Below are positions 19,015 to 27,551 of a stretch of DNA of 64,000 nucleotides, one piece after another; position 1 is the stretch's first letter; every line of letters begins with the position of its first letter. The translations under genes and the position numbers were made by a program. The notes beneath the pieces were generated by a model. The model did not search any database and was not told where the DNA came from. It saw only the letters and a program-made list of their open reading frames with translations. This stretch comes from Clostridiaceae bacterium. Its GTDB lineage: Bacteria > Bacillota > Clostridia > Oscillospirales > Acutalibacteraceae. Location of the stretch: positions 90,417 to 154,416 of the forward strand of contig JAEEYU010000055.1 in the NCBI GenBank assembly GCA_016288315.1, in the 5' to 3' direction.

Positions 19015-19966
19015 TGACGGAATAGTAATCGGTATTGAAGAACCGGTCAGAATAGTTGTTTCAGCGGAAGATTCCGGTCAGAGAATTGACAAAATAATAG
19101 TTTCTTCCGTTCCGTCGCTTTCGAGGTCTTTTGTTCAATCGCTTTTGCAATCATCCTCGGTTTTTGTCAACGGTAAAGCGGTTGCCAAAAACTATAAACC
19201 GGCAGAAAATTCTGTTATTCAGTTTATTGTTCCCGCTCCCCGTGAATTAGAGGCAACGCCGCAGAATATCCCGCTTGATATCAGATATGAAGATGACGAC
19301 CTTCTAGTTGTAAATAAACCGAGAGGTATGGTTGTTCATCCCGCTGCAGGCAATTATGACGGAACCCTCGTCAATGCATTGTTATATCATTGTTCCGGTG
19401 TTCTTTCAGGGATAAACGGAGTTATAAGACCCGGTATTGTTCATCGTATTGATAAAGATACAAGCGGTTTGCTTTTAGTTGCTAAAAATGATTTTGCTCA
19501 CATATCGCTTGCCGAACAGATTAAAGAACATTCACTTGACCGTGAATACCGTGCGGTAATTCACGGCAGACTTAAAGAAACTCATGGGGTTATTGATGCA
19601 CCGATAGGCAGAAGCACAAAAAACCGCAAAATGATGTGTGTTACAGACAGATATTCTCGCTCTGCCGTTACTCATTATGAGGTTCTTGATGAAACATCCG
19701 ATTTTTCATACATTAAACTTAAACTTGAAACAGGCAGAACTCATCAGATAAGAGTTCATATGGCATATATCGGGCATCCCGTTGCGGGTGACCCTGTTTA
19801 CGGCCCTTCAAATGGTGTATCAAGTTTAAACGGTCAATGTCTTCACGCCGGTCTTCTCGGTTTTACACACCCGTCAAGCGGAGAACGCATTGTTGTTAAA
19901 TCGGAATTGCCTGATTATTTTACCGCCTTTTTAAAAAAATGCGGTCTGAATAATGTTGAAATTTAA
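19007..19966 (+). CDS. rluD: RluD-family 23S rRNA pseudouridine synthase
   Basis: Isomerises uridine to pseudouridine in 23S rRNA. An S4 RNA-binding domain (about 15-75) is followed by the RluA-type catalytic domain with the active-site Asp in HRIDKDTSG and the conserved ETGRTHQIRVH and AGDPVYG. Start chosen at ATG 19007, 8 bases after AGGGG, instead of the GTG at 18998. It overlaps lspA by 8 bases; lspA-rluD is a common Gram-positive pair. RluD-like is safe; the exact target uridines are not. Confidence 0.93.
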   Translation: MADDGIVIGIEEPVRIVVSAEDSGQRIDKIIVSSVPSLSRSFVQSLLQSSSVFVNGKAVAKNYKPAENSVIQFIVPAPRELEATPQNIPLDIRYEDDDLLVVNKPRGMVVHPAAGNYDGTLVNALLYHCSGVLSGINGVIRPGIVHRIDKDTSGLLLVAKNDFAHISLAEQIKEHSLDREYRAVIHGRLKETHGVIDAPIGRSTKNRKMMCVTDRYSRSAVTHYEVLDETSDFSYIKLKLETGRTHQIRVHMAYIGHPVAGDPVYGPSNGVSSLNGQCLHAGLLGFTHPSSGERIVVKSELPDYFTAFLKKCGLNNVEI

Positions 19967-20019
19967 ACTTTAAACAGATTTGCGGTTTTCCGCTTAATTT
20001 AACAGGAGGTGCCTGCATA

Positions 20020-20862
20020 ATGGATGCAGTTGTCAAAAAACAGTTAAAAATCAAAGCCTGTAACGCCAGAATCGGTATTATTGAAGGTGTTTACAATGCA
20101 AAGTCCGGTCATCCCGGCGGATCTCTTTCATGCGTTGATATTCTGACTTATCTGTATTTTCATCAGATGAATGTTGACCCCAAAAATCCGCAATGGGAAG
20201 ACAGAGACAGATTTGTTCTCTCAAAAGGTCATTGTGCTCCTGCTCTTTATGCAGTTCTTGCGCTCAAGGGATTTTTCCCTGTTGAAGATCTTAAAACTCT
20301 CAGAAAGCCCGATTCTTATCTTCAGGGTCACCCCAGTATGAGATATACTCCCGGTGTCGATATGAGCACCGGTTCACTCGGACAGGGTATTTCAGTTGCC
20401 TGCGGTATGGCTCTCGGCGGAAAGCTTTCCGGTAAATCGTTCAGAGTTTATTCTATTCTCGGCGACGGTGAAATTCAGGAAGGTCAGGTCTGGGAAGCTG
20501 CAATGTATGCCGCTGCAAAAGGTCTTGACAATCTTTGTGCGGTTGTTGACCTTAACGGACTTCAGATTGACGGCAAAATTGCAGATGTAAACTCTCCTTA
20601 CCCCGTTCCCGAAAAATTCAAGGCGTTTGGTTGGAATGTAATTGAAATCTGCGCTCACAGTTTTGATGAAATTGATGCCGCTTTCAAACAGGCGTCTGAA
20701 TTCAAGGGTAAGCCCTCTGTCATAATTGCAAACAGTGTCAAAGGCAAAGGTGTTTCGTTTATGGAAAACGAGGTTTCGTGGCACGGAGCTGCTCCCAATA
20801 CGGAACAGTATGAACAGGCAATGAGCGAACTCAAAGCTCAGCTTGCCGAGTTAGAAGCATAA
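20020..20862 (+). CDS. tktA: Transketolase N-terminal subunit
   Basis: Thiamine-diphosphate half of a split transketolase, which moves two-carbon units between pentose-phosphate sugars. 280 residues cover only the first domain. The TPP-binding motif begins GDGEIQEGQ and ends in DLNGLQIDG; HPGGSLSCVD and SKGHCAPALY line the active site. GGAGG sits 11 bases before the ATG. The partner subunit follows after 24 bases. Split transketolases are typical of many Clostridia and archaea. Confidence 0.94.
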   Translation: MDAVVKKQLKIKACNARIGIIEGVYNAKSGHPGGSLSCVDILTYLYFHQMNVDPKNPQWEDRDRFVLSKGHCAPALYAVLALKGFFPVEDLKTLRKPDSYLQGHPSMRYTPGVDMSTGSLGQGISVACGMALGGKLSGKSFRVYSILGDGEIQEGQVWEAAMYAAAKGLDNLCAVVDLNGLQIDGKIADVNSPYPVPEKFKAFGWNVIEICAHSFDEIDAAFKQASEFKGKPSVIIANSVKGKGVSFMENEVSWHGAAPNTEQYEQAMSELKAQLAELEA

Positions 20863-20886
20863 TTAATCGGGAAAGGAAGAATTACA

Positions 20887-21837
20887 ATGGCTGATACAGT
20901 TAAAATGGCTACACGCGAAGCTTACGGCAAAGCACTCGTAGAGCTTGGCGAAAAAAATGATAAAGTTGTCGTTCTCGATGCCGACCTTGCGGCTGCAACA
21001 AAAACAGGTATGTTCAAAAAAGCTTTTCCCGACAGATTTATTGACACGGGAATTGCAGAAAGCAATATGATGTGTGTTGCGGCAGGTCTGTCAACAACCG
21101 GTCACATTGTTTTTGCGAGTTCTTTCGCAATGTTTGCGGCAGGCAGAGCATTTGAGCAGGTCCGTAATTCCATAGGTTATCCTCATCTTAATGTTAAAAT
21201 CGGTGCTACACATGCAGGTATTTCCGTCGGCGAAGACGGCGCAAGCCACCAGTGCTGCGAAGACATTGCCCTTATGCGTTCAATTCCCGGCATGACAATA
21301 ATCAACCCTGCCGATGACGTTGAATCAAGAGCTGCCGTTATGGCTGCCGCAGAAATGGACGGTCCTGTTTATCTCAGGTTCGGCAGACTTGCTGTTGAGA
21401 GATTCAATGACCCCGACAACTATGAGTTTAAAATCGGCAAAGCTGTCAAGCTTTGCGACGGAACAGATGTTACAATCTGTGCAACCGGTCTTATGGTTAA
21501 AGAAGCTCTTGCAGCAAAAGAAATTCTTGCTTCAGAAGGTATTTCCGCCTCTGTTCTCAATTTCCATACAATTAAACCCATTGATGAAGAAGCAATTGTT
21601 GAGGCTGCAAAATCAACAGGTGCTATTGTTACGGCTGAAGAGCATAACATTATCGGCGGTTTCGGTTCTGCTGTAACCGAGGTTGTCTGCAAGACTGTTC
21701 CGGTTCCCGTTATCAGAGTCGGTGTTGAAGACAAATTCGGCAAATCAGGTCCTGCAGTTGAAATGCTTCACATTTACGGTCTTGACGCCGCTAACATTGT
21801 TGCAAAAGCAAAAGCAGCAATCTCATTAAAAAAATAA
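20887..21837 (+). CDS. tktB: Transketolase C-terminal subunit
   Basis: Pyrimidine-binding and C-terminal domains of the split transketolase, forming the active enzyme with the preceding gene product. Expected features are DADLAAATKT, the catalytic Glu in IDTGIAESNM, the HAGISVGEDGASHQ segment and the closing EEHNIIGGFGSAV. 316 residues is usual for this half. AAAGGA lies about 9 bases before the ATG. A 1-deoxyxylulose-5-phosphate synthase fragment can be excluded by the neat pairing with the N-terminal subunit. Confidence 0.94.
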   Translation: MADTVKMATREAYGKALVELGEKNDKVVVLDADLAAATKTGMFKKAFPDRFIDTGIAESNMMCVAAGLSTTGHIVFASSFAMFAAGRAFEQVRNSIGYPHLNVKIGATHAGISVGEDGASHQCCEDIALMRSIPGMTIINPADDVESRAAVMAAAEMDGPVYLRFGRLAVERFNDPDNYEFKIGKAVKLCDGTDVTICATGLMVKEALAAKEILASEGISASVLNFHTIKPIDEEAIVEAAKSTGAIVTAEEHNIIGGFGSAVTEVVCKTVPVPVIRVGVEDKFGKSGPAVEMLHIYGLDAANIVAKAKAAISLKK

Positions 21838-21861
21838 AACTATTCTTTACACGGTGATATT

Positions 21862-22413
21862 ATGGCATCAGAACAAATTCTCAGACGTGCCGTCTTCGGC
21901 GGATTTAAACGTGAAGATGTAATTGATTATATTGAAAAACTTCAGATTCAGTTATCCGAAGCTCAACAAACTGCCGGCAGCACTAAAAAAGAATCTGTGA
22001 AAAATACCGATGCCTGCGTCGTTCTTAAAAAAACCGTTAAAGAAAAAGATTCTGCCATAGATTCGCTTAAATCTGAGATTGAAAAATTAAATGGTGAAAT
22101 TGACTGCAATCAGAATACAATTCATCTTCTCTCAGTTGAGATTTCATCAAAACAGAGCATTCTTGACAGTATAAAAAGTTCTTGTGAAGAATTTGAACAA
22201 AACAGAGAAGTAATTAATAAACTATTTAATTCTGACGCTGTTAAAGAATCTGATATCTATATAGATGCTTTGAATTCTTTAATTAATTGTTTTGAATCAG
22301 TTTTTTCTAATTTTGAAAAAGAACCTGAAGACGAAGATCAGTTTAAGTTTGATTATGACGGTCTTGAAAAGGTCGAAGAAGAGTATCTCAACAAAATGTT
22401 TATTACCGAGTAA
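21862..22413 (+). CDS. DivIVA-like coiled-coil protein
   Basis: A 183-residue, strongly charged coiled-coil protein. The first 30 residues (VFGGFKREDVIDYIEKLQ) resemble the membrane-binding head of DivIVA/GpsB proteins, and a continuous coiled coil follows (about 40-130). The C-terminal 40 residues are acidic. No catalytic motif. It may be a second DivIVA/GpsB-type scaffold or a SepF/DivIVA partner; this is inference from the short N-terminal match. GGTGAT lies 3 bases before the ATG, with a TATTCT 6 bases before that. Confidence 0.55.
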   Translation: MASEQILRRAVFGGFKREDVIDYIEKLQIQLSEAQQTAGSTKKESVKNTDACVVLKKTVKEKDSAIDSLKSEIEKLNGEIDCNQNTIHLLSVEISSKQSILDSIKSSCEEFEQNREVINKLFNSDAVKESDIYIDALNSLINCFESVFSNFEKEPEDEDQFKFDYDGLEKVEEEYLNKMFITE

Positions 22414-22418
22414 AAAAT

Positions 22419-22943
22419 ATGGCTGAATATTATATTAATACCGATGATATTAAAGAATACAGTAACAAATTAAATGCAGGCGATTCCGTCTTTTTGTCTG
22501 GAGTTGTTTACACATCCAGAGACGCCGCTCATAAAAGAATTTTTGAAATACTTGAAAACGGCGGCGAACTTCCATTTGTAATCAATGGAGCAAGTATCTA
22601 TTACGCCGGCCCTACTCCCACTCAACCGGGATGTGTAATCGGCAGCTGCGGTCCGACAACATCAGGCAGAATGGATAAATTTGCGCCGAAGCTTCTCGAC
22701 CTCGGTCTTGTTTCAATGATTGGCAAAGGTCCGCGCAGCAAAGAAGTTTGCGAAGCTGTTGTCAGAAATAATGCTGTTTATTTCTGTGCTATAGGCGGTG
22801 CAGGGGCTCTTTGCTCGAAAAGTATAGTTTCTTGTGATGAAATTGCATTTTTTGATCTTGGATGCGAAAGTGTAAAAAAGCTTGTGCTTAAAGATTTTCC
22901 CGTTATTGTAGGCATTGATTCTCACGGGGGAAATCTGTTTTAA
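22419..22943 (+). CDS. fumB: Fumarate hydratase class I / L-tartrate dehydratase beta subunit (lone)
   Basis: Beta subunit of the two-subunit [4Fe-4S] hydro-lyases, equivalent to the C-terminal domain of class I fumarase. Recognisable pieces are AGDSVFLSGVVYTSRDAAHKR, the YAGPT loop, IGSCGPTTSGRMD, and the closing VIVGIDSHG. 174 residues is the usual size. The alpha subunit, which carries the iron-sulfur cluster, is normally directly upstream but is not in this window; a DivIVA-like gene stands there instead. There is no clear ribosome site and the start is 6 bases after the previous stop, so coupling is likely. Fumarase is more likely than tartrate dehydratase by general biology, not by any residue seen here. 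Confidence 0.85.
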   Translation: MAEYYINTDDIKEYSNKLNAGDSVFLSGVVYTSRDAAHKRIFEILENGGELPFVINGASIYYAGPTPTQPGCVIGSCGPTTSGRMDKFAPKLLDLGLVSMIGKGPRSKEVCEAVVRNNAVYFCAIGGAGALCSKSIVSCDEIAFFDLGCESVKKLVLKDFPVIVGIDSHGGNLF

Positions 22944-22957
22944 ATAATGATTAGTCA

Positions 22958-22987
22958 AAAACGGAGCGTCGAATGACGCTCCGTTTT
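22958..22987. terminator. Bidirectional intrinsic terminator
   Basis: A near-perfect 13-bp stem (AAAACGGAGCGTC and its complement) with a GAAT loop, flanked by A and T runs, between the convergent fumB and permease genes. It overlaps the permease stop codon. Confidence 0.85.
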
Positions 22988-24143
22988 AAACTTTTGAATT
23001 TTTCTTGTTAATCAATTTATATCCAGCGCATATAAACGCTGTAATTATTATACCGGTTTCGGGATTAATCAACAGAATAACAGAAATTACTGCGATAAAA
23101 GTAATTATTCCGGTAACGCCTGAGGTAAAAGCAGTTTTTAAATATCTCCATACATTTTGCTGCCACATTCCTATAATCAGAATTACAGCAGCCGTAGGAA
23201 CCGGAGTGCGTGCTATAAACCTGCTTAGAACAATCAGAATAATTGAGCTGTAAACAGAACCCGAAATTGCAGAAATGACTTTATTTGAAATGCTTTCTTG
23301 TTTTTTAACAGCAAGGCAGGGTGGAATGCTTCCGGTTAAAGATGAAACTAAAATAACCGTTCCTGAAAACAGAATATTCTTTTTATCTTTCGGCGTTTCA
23401 TCAAGACTAAGTTTGTAAAGAAAAATAAACAGCATTGCTCCGCCGCATAAAACAGCACCCAATATATTGACTGAATTAAAAGAAATAAGCTCGGGAATGA
23501 ATGCGTAACTGCCGACTTCTCTGATAGGCGTTATGATGCTTCCGGGAACAAGAATCATATTCAATGGTATTGTAATTACAAAACACCAGAAAGCGGCAGG
23601 GATTTTTTTGCTCAGATTTTTGAATTTTCGGCGGTAAACAATCATAATAACCAAAACAATTGTGCCGTAAAGAACGCCGCGCCAGTTACCGTGAAAACCC
23701 AGGGAACGGTAGGATTTCATCATCTCAATAACATTTCTTCCGGTTGCGTCGATTCCGAAGTAGTTTGTTGTCTGCATAACAGTCATATATAGTGTAAAGC
23801 CGAGCATAACGGCGGCAACTGAAGGAATGTAAACAGCAGACTTTAAATTGTCAATTTTAAGCATTGACACAATCACCAGCAAAACTGCGCAAATAAGAGT
23901 GCCTGCAAGAGAAGTAGACAAACCGTAAAATGATGAAATACTGTATAAGACGATAAAGATTGAATATGAGGGCATAAGCCCTGTAAACGGAAAAGCAAGA
24001 CAGCAGAGAATTGCAGAGAAAAGACTTGCCTGCATTGAAAAAGTGGAGCAGACACACATTGAAACTGCAAGCGGCAAAATCTGCGTCATATTGAAAAATC
24101 CGTCTGATACAACGGAAAATGTCTTTTTGAAAACGTCTGACAT
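22986..24143 (-). CDS. SulP/SLC26-like multi-pass permease without STAS domain
   Basis: About 385 residues, almost entirely hydrophobic, with ten or more membrane helices. The order of features resembles SulP anion permeases: GLMPSYSIFIVLYSISSFYG early, a KIPAAFWCFVITIPLN segment in the middle, SSLTGSIPPCLAVKK before the eighth or ninth helix, and the late PVPTAAVILIIGMW and INPETGIIITAF pieces. The usual cytoplasmic STAS domain is absent, and the protein is shorter than most SulP members (about 550). Start chosen at ATG 24143 with GAGG 7 bases upstream. The substrate cannot be inferred. It stands alone, convergent with the long upstream run. Confidence in a membrane transporter is high; in the SulP family, moderate. 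Confidence 0.55.
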   Translation of the reverse strand: MSDVFKKTFSVVSDGFFNMTQILPLAVSMCVCSTFSMQASLFSAILCCLAFPFTGLMPSYSIFIVLYSISSFYGLSTSLAGTLICAVLLVIVSMLKIDNLKSAVYIPSVAAVMLGFTLYMTVMQTTNYFGIDATGRNVIEMMKSYRSLGFHGNWRGVLYGTIVLVIMIVYRRKFKNLSKKIPAAFWCFVITIPLNMILVPGSIITPIREVGSYAFIPELISFNSVNILGAVLCGGAMLFIFLYKLSLDETPKDKKNILFSGTVILVSSLTGSIPPCLAVKKQESISNKVISAISGSVYSSIILIVLSRFIARTPVPTAAVILIIGMWQQNVWRYLKTAFTSGVTGIITFIAVISVILLINPETGIIITAFICAGYKLINKKNSKV

Positions 24144-24159
24144 ATTTAACCTCAACAAA

Positions 24160-24201
24160 TAAACTGTTGTATAGTTTACATTAATCTTGAAGAATATTCA
24201 A
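24160..24201 (-). promoter_or_regulatory. Possible promoter and operator of the SulP-like permease
   Basis: On the minus strand TTGAAT (24201-24196), 17 bases, TAAACT (24178-24173). The -10 is one arm of an inverted repeat TAAACT-7-AGTTTA (24160-24178), and the -35 overlaps another, CTTGAA-5-TTCAAG (24186-24202). The overlap suggests an operator. Confidence 0.35.
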
Positions 24202-24297
24202 GCACAGATTAAATATTTTTAAATTCATTAATAATTAAGTATAGAAAATATAATATTAATATGTTATTATATTCATACTTTATTGACGGAGAATAAA

Positions 24298-25296
24298 ATG
24301 AACAGCAAAAAAGCAAAAAAAATTGCAACCTGGATTATAGTTCCTCTGATGGCATTGATATTTGTGCTTGATATATTGACGGTAGTTCTTTTTAACAGTT
24401 ACTGTAAAAAAGTTCCTGTTAAAAAAGAGAGTTTTGATTATTCAACAGGTGACGACAGGATTCATTTTCTCAACACTGCCAATTCAGATGCAATTCTGAT
24501 TGAGAGCAACGGAATGTTTGCTCTTGTTGATTCGGGAGAAGGTAACTCCAATCCTCGCAGAAAAACCGAATATAAAGGGTATGAAAAAGAAACGGTTGAT
24601 TATATTCTTAAAACATGTTCCGACAGTAACGGAATTGCTCACCTTTCATTTATACTCGGAACACATTGCCATTATGATCATATCGGCTCTTTTCACGCTG
24701 TAATTACCAGTGAAAAAATCAAAATAGATAAAGCGTATTTCAAGGGCTGCGATGAGGATTATTTCAGTAAATACGATTATAAATGGGGGCTTACTCAAAC
24801 ATATAATCAGATTATTGCCGACCTTGAGAACAGGAATATTCCTGTAATTCACAACCTGCCGGACAAACCTTTTAAATTCGGAGATTTTACTTTGCAGTTT
24901 TTTAATACGGTAAATAATCCCCAACTTAAAGGTAAAGGCGAAAACTCCGAGAGTGTCGGTGTAAAAGTTGTTAAAGGTAAAAAAACCGCTTTTCTTGCGG
25001 CGGATATCACAAGACCGAGCGGAGTTGAAGAGCTTGTTGCCGATAAGGTCGGTGATGTCGATTTGCTTAAAATCGGTCATCATGGTTATTACGGTTCATC
25101 GTCAATGAGTTTTCTGAAAACTCTGAGGCCGGAAATTGCCATTGTAACAAATCATCTCGGCAAAGTGTATCCGAATGTCAAATGGAATCTTATAATGGTT
25201 GCAAAATGCCCGTTCTTTGCAACTTATGACAATAACGGAATAATTGCAACATTTACAGATTCGGATAAAATTCTGCTGACAAATCAAATATATTGA
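24298..25296 (+). CDS. Membrane-anchored ComEC-like metallo-beta-lactamase-fold hydrolase (second copy)
   Basis: About 332 residues: a basic start, one membrane helix (about 10-32), then an external metallo-beta-lactamase domain. The metal motif is HCHYDH at 123-128. Other ComEC C-domain marks are [18 protein letters not shown] and [12 protein letters not shown]. It is only distantly similar to the protein at 6504 and carries a different loop around residues 70-110. Start chosen at ATG 24298, with GGAG 6 bases upstream, rather than a TTG at 24283. The cyclophilin gene follows after 13 bases. The substrate is unknown. Confidence 0.8.
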   Translation: MNSKKAKKIATWIIVPLMALIFVLDILTVVLFNSYCKKVPVKKESFDYSTGDDRIHFLNTANSDAILIESNGMFALVDSGEGNSNPRRKTEYKGYEKETVDYILKTCSDSNGIAHLSFILGTHCHYDHIGSFHAVITSEKIKIDKAYFKGCDEDYFSKYDYKWGLTQTYNQIIADLENRNIPVIHNLPDKPFKFGDFTLQFFNTVNNPQLKGKGENSESVGVKVVKGKKTAFLAADITRPSGVEELVADKVGDVDLLKIGHHGYYGSSSMSFLKTLRPEIAIVTNHLGKVYPNVKWNLIMVAKCPFFATYDNNGIIATFTDSDKILLTNQIY

Positions 25297-25309
25297 AAGG
25301 ATTATTTAT

Positions 25310-25903
25310 ATGAGCAAACAGAACAGAATGCCTGCAAAAGGCGATATTACAGCAACAATGAGAACCAATAAAGGAGATATAAAAATACTGCTTTTTCCCG
25401 AAGCATCGGCAAAAGCAGTTGAGAATTTTGTTACTCATTCAAAAAACGGTTATTATGACGGCGTAGTTTTTCATCGCGTTATCAATGATTTTATGATTCA
25501 GGGCGGCGACCCTACCGCAACCGGAAGAGGCGGAGAAAGCATCTGGGGAAGTCCTTTTGAAGATGAATTCAATGTTGATTACCATAACCTGCGCGGCGCT
25601 CTATCAATGGCAAATGCAGGACCGAATACAAATGGCAGCCAGTTTTTTATTGTTCAGGCAAAAACTGTTAATCCTGCTCTTTTATCTCAAATGCGGTTGT
25701 ATCCCGACAGTTATCCTGAAGAGACAGTCAACGATTATGCTGAGCTCGGAGGCACTCCTCACCTTGATTTCAGGCACGCTGTTTTCGGTCAGGTATATGA
25801 AGGAATGGATGTTGTTGACACAATAGCAGGTGTTGAAACCGACAGCAGAGACAAACCGCTTGATGACGTTGTTATTCTCGGTGTTGATATTGAAGAATTA
25901 TAA
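25310..25903 (+). CDS. ppiB: Peptidyl-prolyl cis-trans isomerase, cyclophilin type
   Basis: Speeds prolyl bond isomerisation during folding. The cyclophilin domain spans nearly all 197 residues: [16 protein letters not shown] carries the catalytic Arg and the substrate-binding Phe and Gln, and [16 protein letters not shown] forms the other side of the pocket. An insertion of about 30 residues ([15 protein letters not shown] and following) before the HAVFGQV segment is seen in several Clostridia. No signal peptide, so cytoplasmic. AAAGGA lies about 9 bases before the ATG. Confidence 0.94.
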   Translation: MSKQNRMPAKGDITATMRTNKGDIKILLFPEASAKAVENFVTHSKNGYYDGVVFHRVINDFMIQGGDPTATGRGGESIWGSPFEDEFNVDYHNLRGALSMANAGPNTNGSQFFIVQAKTVNPALLSQMRLYPDSYPEETVNDYAELGGTPHLDFRHAVFGQVYEGMDVVDTIAGVETDSRDKPLDDVVILGVDIEEL

Positions 25904-25907
25904 ATGC

Positions 25908-25927
25908 CATCCGCTCGCTAACGGATG
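25908..25927. terminator. Weak hairpin between convergent ppiB and rfbC
   Basis: A 6-bp stem CATCCG/CGGATG with an 8-base loop in the 32-base gap. There is no proper T run on either side, so termination here is uncertain. Confidence 0.3.
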
Positions 25928-25935
25928 TCATAAAC

Positions 25936-26487
25936 TTAATATTTGAAATGTATGTCGCTGTTTTTCAAAAGAGGAGCAGCGGCGTCTTTTTGTGAAACAA
26001 CAGGGTTATCAACAGGCCATTCAACGCCTATGTCAGGGTCAGAGTAGCAAACGCTTCTGTCATTCTGAGGTGAGTAAAAAGAATTGGTTTTATAAAGCAC
26101 TTCAACATCGTCTGTCAATGTTGCAAAACCGTGCAGAAAACCTCTGGGAATAAAAAACTGATTTTTATTTTCATCGCTGAGTTCAACACCGACCCATTTT
26201 AAATATGTAGGTGAACCTTCGCGTATGTCAACTGCTACGTCAAATATTTTGCCTCTGGTGCAGGTGAGGAGCTTTGCCTGTGCATCGGGGTTTATCTGGC
26301 AGTGCAAACCTCTCAATGTGCCCTTTTGAGAGGAGTAAGAACGGTTATCCTGAACAAATTCTGTGGTTATTCCGAGTTCTTCAAGAGTTCTTTTTGAATA
26401 TGATTCATAAAACCAGCCGCGGTTGTCGCCGAAAACTTTCGGTTCAAGAATAAATAAACCTTCTATTCCCGTTTTTATGAGATTCAT
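25936..26487 (-). CDS. rfbC: dTDP-4-dehydrorhamnose 3,5-epimerase
   Basis: Epimerises dTDP-4-keto-6-deoxyglucose at C3 and C5 on the way to dTDP-L-rhamnose. The cupin protein of 183 residues shows the catalytic His in [10 protein letters not shown], the Tyr in [10 protein letters not shown], and [13 protein letters not shown]. Its ATG overlaps the rfbA stop by 4 bases (ATGA), so the two are translated together. rfbB and rfbD are not in this window. Confidence 0.95.
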   Translation of the reverse strand: MNLIKTGIEGLFILEPKVFGDNRGWFYESYSKRTLEELGITTEFVQDNRSYSSQKGTLRGLHCQINPDAQAKLLTCTRGKIFDVAVDIREGSPTYLKWVGVELSDENKNQFFIPRGFLHGFATLTDDVEVLYKTNSFYSPQNDRSVCYSDPDIGVEWPVDNPVVSQKDAAAPLLKNSDIHFKY

Positions 26488-27416
26488 ATTTCTTCGTCAT
26501 CCTCTCTGCCCCAGTGAGGTCTCTCACCGGGTTTACTGCCGTAAAGAATTGTGCCGTTGGCAACTCTCTGAAGGTGTCTGCCGTATGATGATTTACCGTA
26601 TTTTTCAGCGGATTCAATGAGTGATTTTTTGCTTATCCATCTGTTGTTATAGGCAATTTCTTCGGGAGCGGATATTTTTATACCCTGTAATCTTTCGACT
26701 GTGCCGATGAAATTAGAAGCTTCATAAAGCGCCTCAACAGTTCCGGTGTCAAGCCAGGCATAACCTCTGCCGAGAAGCTGAACGTCAAGCGTGCCTGCTT
26801 CAAGATACATCTGGTTTATGTCTGTTATTTCAAGCTCGCCGCGCTTGGAGGGCTTTAATGATTTGGCGTATTCAATAACTTTATTGTCATAAATATAAAG
26901 TCCGGTTACAGCATAATGTGATTTAGGGTGTTCGGGCTTTTCGACTATAGAAACAGGTATTCCTTTCGAGTTGAATTCAACTACGCCGAACGCCTGCGCA
27001 TTCTCAACATTATAACCGAAAATTGTTGCTCCCTCAGGTCTTTTAACAGCCTGTCTGAGCATATGACCGAGACCGCTTCCGTAAAAGATGTTGTCGCCGA
27101 GAATCATTGAGACAGAATCATCGCCTATGAATTTTTCGCCGATAATAAATGCCTGTGCAAGACCGGCAGGAGACTCCTGAACGGCATAAGATAGCTTAAG
27201 ACCGAACTGCTTGCCTGTTCCGAGCAATCTTTCAAACTTAGGTGTGTCGTCGGGTGTTGAAATAATCAGAATTTCTCTTATTCCGGCGAGCATAAGTGTT
27301 GAGAGCGGGTAATATATCATCGGTTTGTCATAAACCGGCAAAAGCTGTTTACTGGTAACCATCGTCAGCGGATAAAGTCTTGAACCGGTTCCGCCTGCAA
27401 GGATAATTCCCTTCAT
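26484..27416 (-). CDS. rfbA: Glucose-1-phosphate thymidylyltransferase
   Basis: Makes dTDP-glucose from dTTP and glucose-1-phosphate, first step of dTDP-rhamnose synthesis for cell-surface polysaccharides. The nucleotidyltransferase signature [11 protein letters not shown] opens the protein, followed by [25 protein letters not shown] and EKPEHPKS. 310 residues is slightly longer than usual (about 290), with a charged tail (GREDDEEI). AAGGAG lies 8 bases before the ATG. First gene of a two-gene operon with its own promoter. Confidence 0.95.
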   Translation of the reverse strand: MKGIILAGGTGSRLYPLTMVTSKQLLPVYDKPMIYYPLSTLMLAGIREILIISTPDDTPKFERLLGTGKQFGLKLSYAVQESPAGLAQAFIIGEKFIGDDSVSMILGDNIFYGSGLGHMLRQAVKRPEGATIFGYNVENAQAFGVVEFNSKGIPVSIVEKPEHPKSHYAVTGLYIYDNKVIEYAKSLKPSKRGELEITDINQMYLEAGTLDVQLLGRGYAWLDTGTVEALYEASNFIGTVERLQGIKISAPEEIAYNNRWISKKSLIESAEKYGKSSYGRHLQRVANGTILYGSKPGERPHWGREDDEEI

Positions 27417-27452
27417 TATAAATACTCCTTAATACTGTAGTATTTTTTTATG

Positions 27453-27481
27453 ATTTTATCACTTTATATAAAAAGTGTCAA
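27453..27481 (-). promoter_or_regulatory. Promoter of rfbA-rfbC with internal palindrome
   Basis: On the minus strand TTGACA (27481-27476), 17 bases, TAAAAT (27458-27453). An inverted repeat CACTTT-6-AAAGTG fills the spacer (27460-27477) and could be an operator. Confidence 0.6.
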
Positions 27482-27516
27482 TAATTCCGGGTTTCACTTG
27501 ATTGAGATGAAGAGAC

Positions 27517-27545
27517 AAGGTCTGCAACCGATGGCTGCAGACCTT
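27517..27545 (-). terminator. Terminator-like hairpin after ileS
   Basis: A perfect 10-bp stem AAGGTCTGCA/TGCAGACCTT with a 9-base loop, just after the ileS stop. The T-rich stretch behind it is imperfect (GTCTCTT). Confidence 0.6.
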
Positions 27546-27551
27546 TGAAAT

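Noticed and set aside
19990-20005. GCGG-TTTT-CCGC hairpin between rluD and tktA
   Set aside because: Only a 4-bp stem with a poor T run; too weak to call a terminator.
24187-24297. Promoter for the second ComEC-like gene
   Set aside because: Several weak AT-rich pairings are possible (for example TTGAAG-17-TAAATA) and none stands out.
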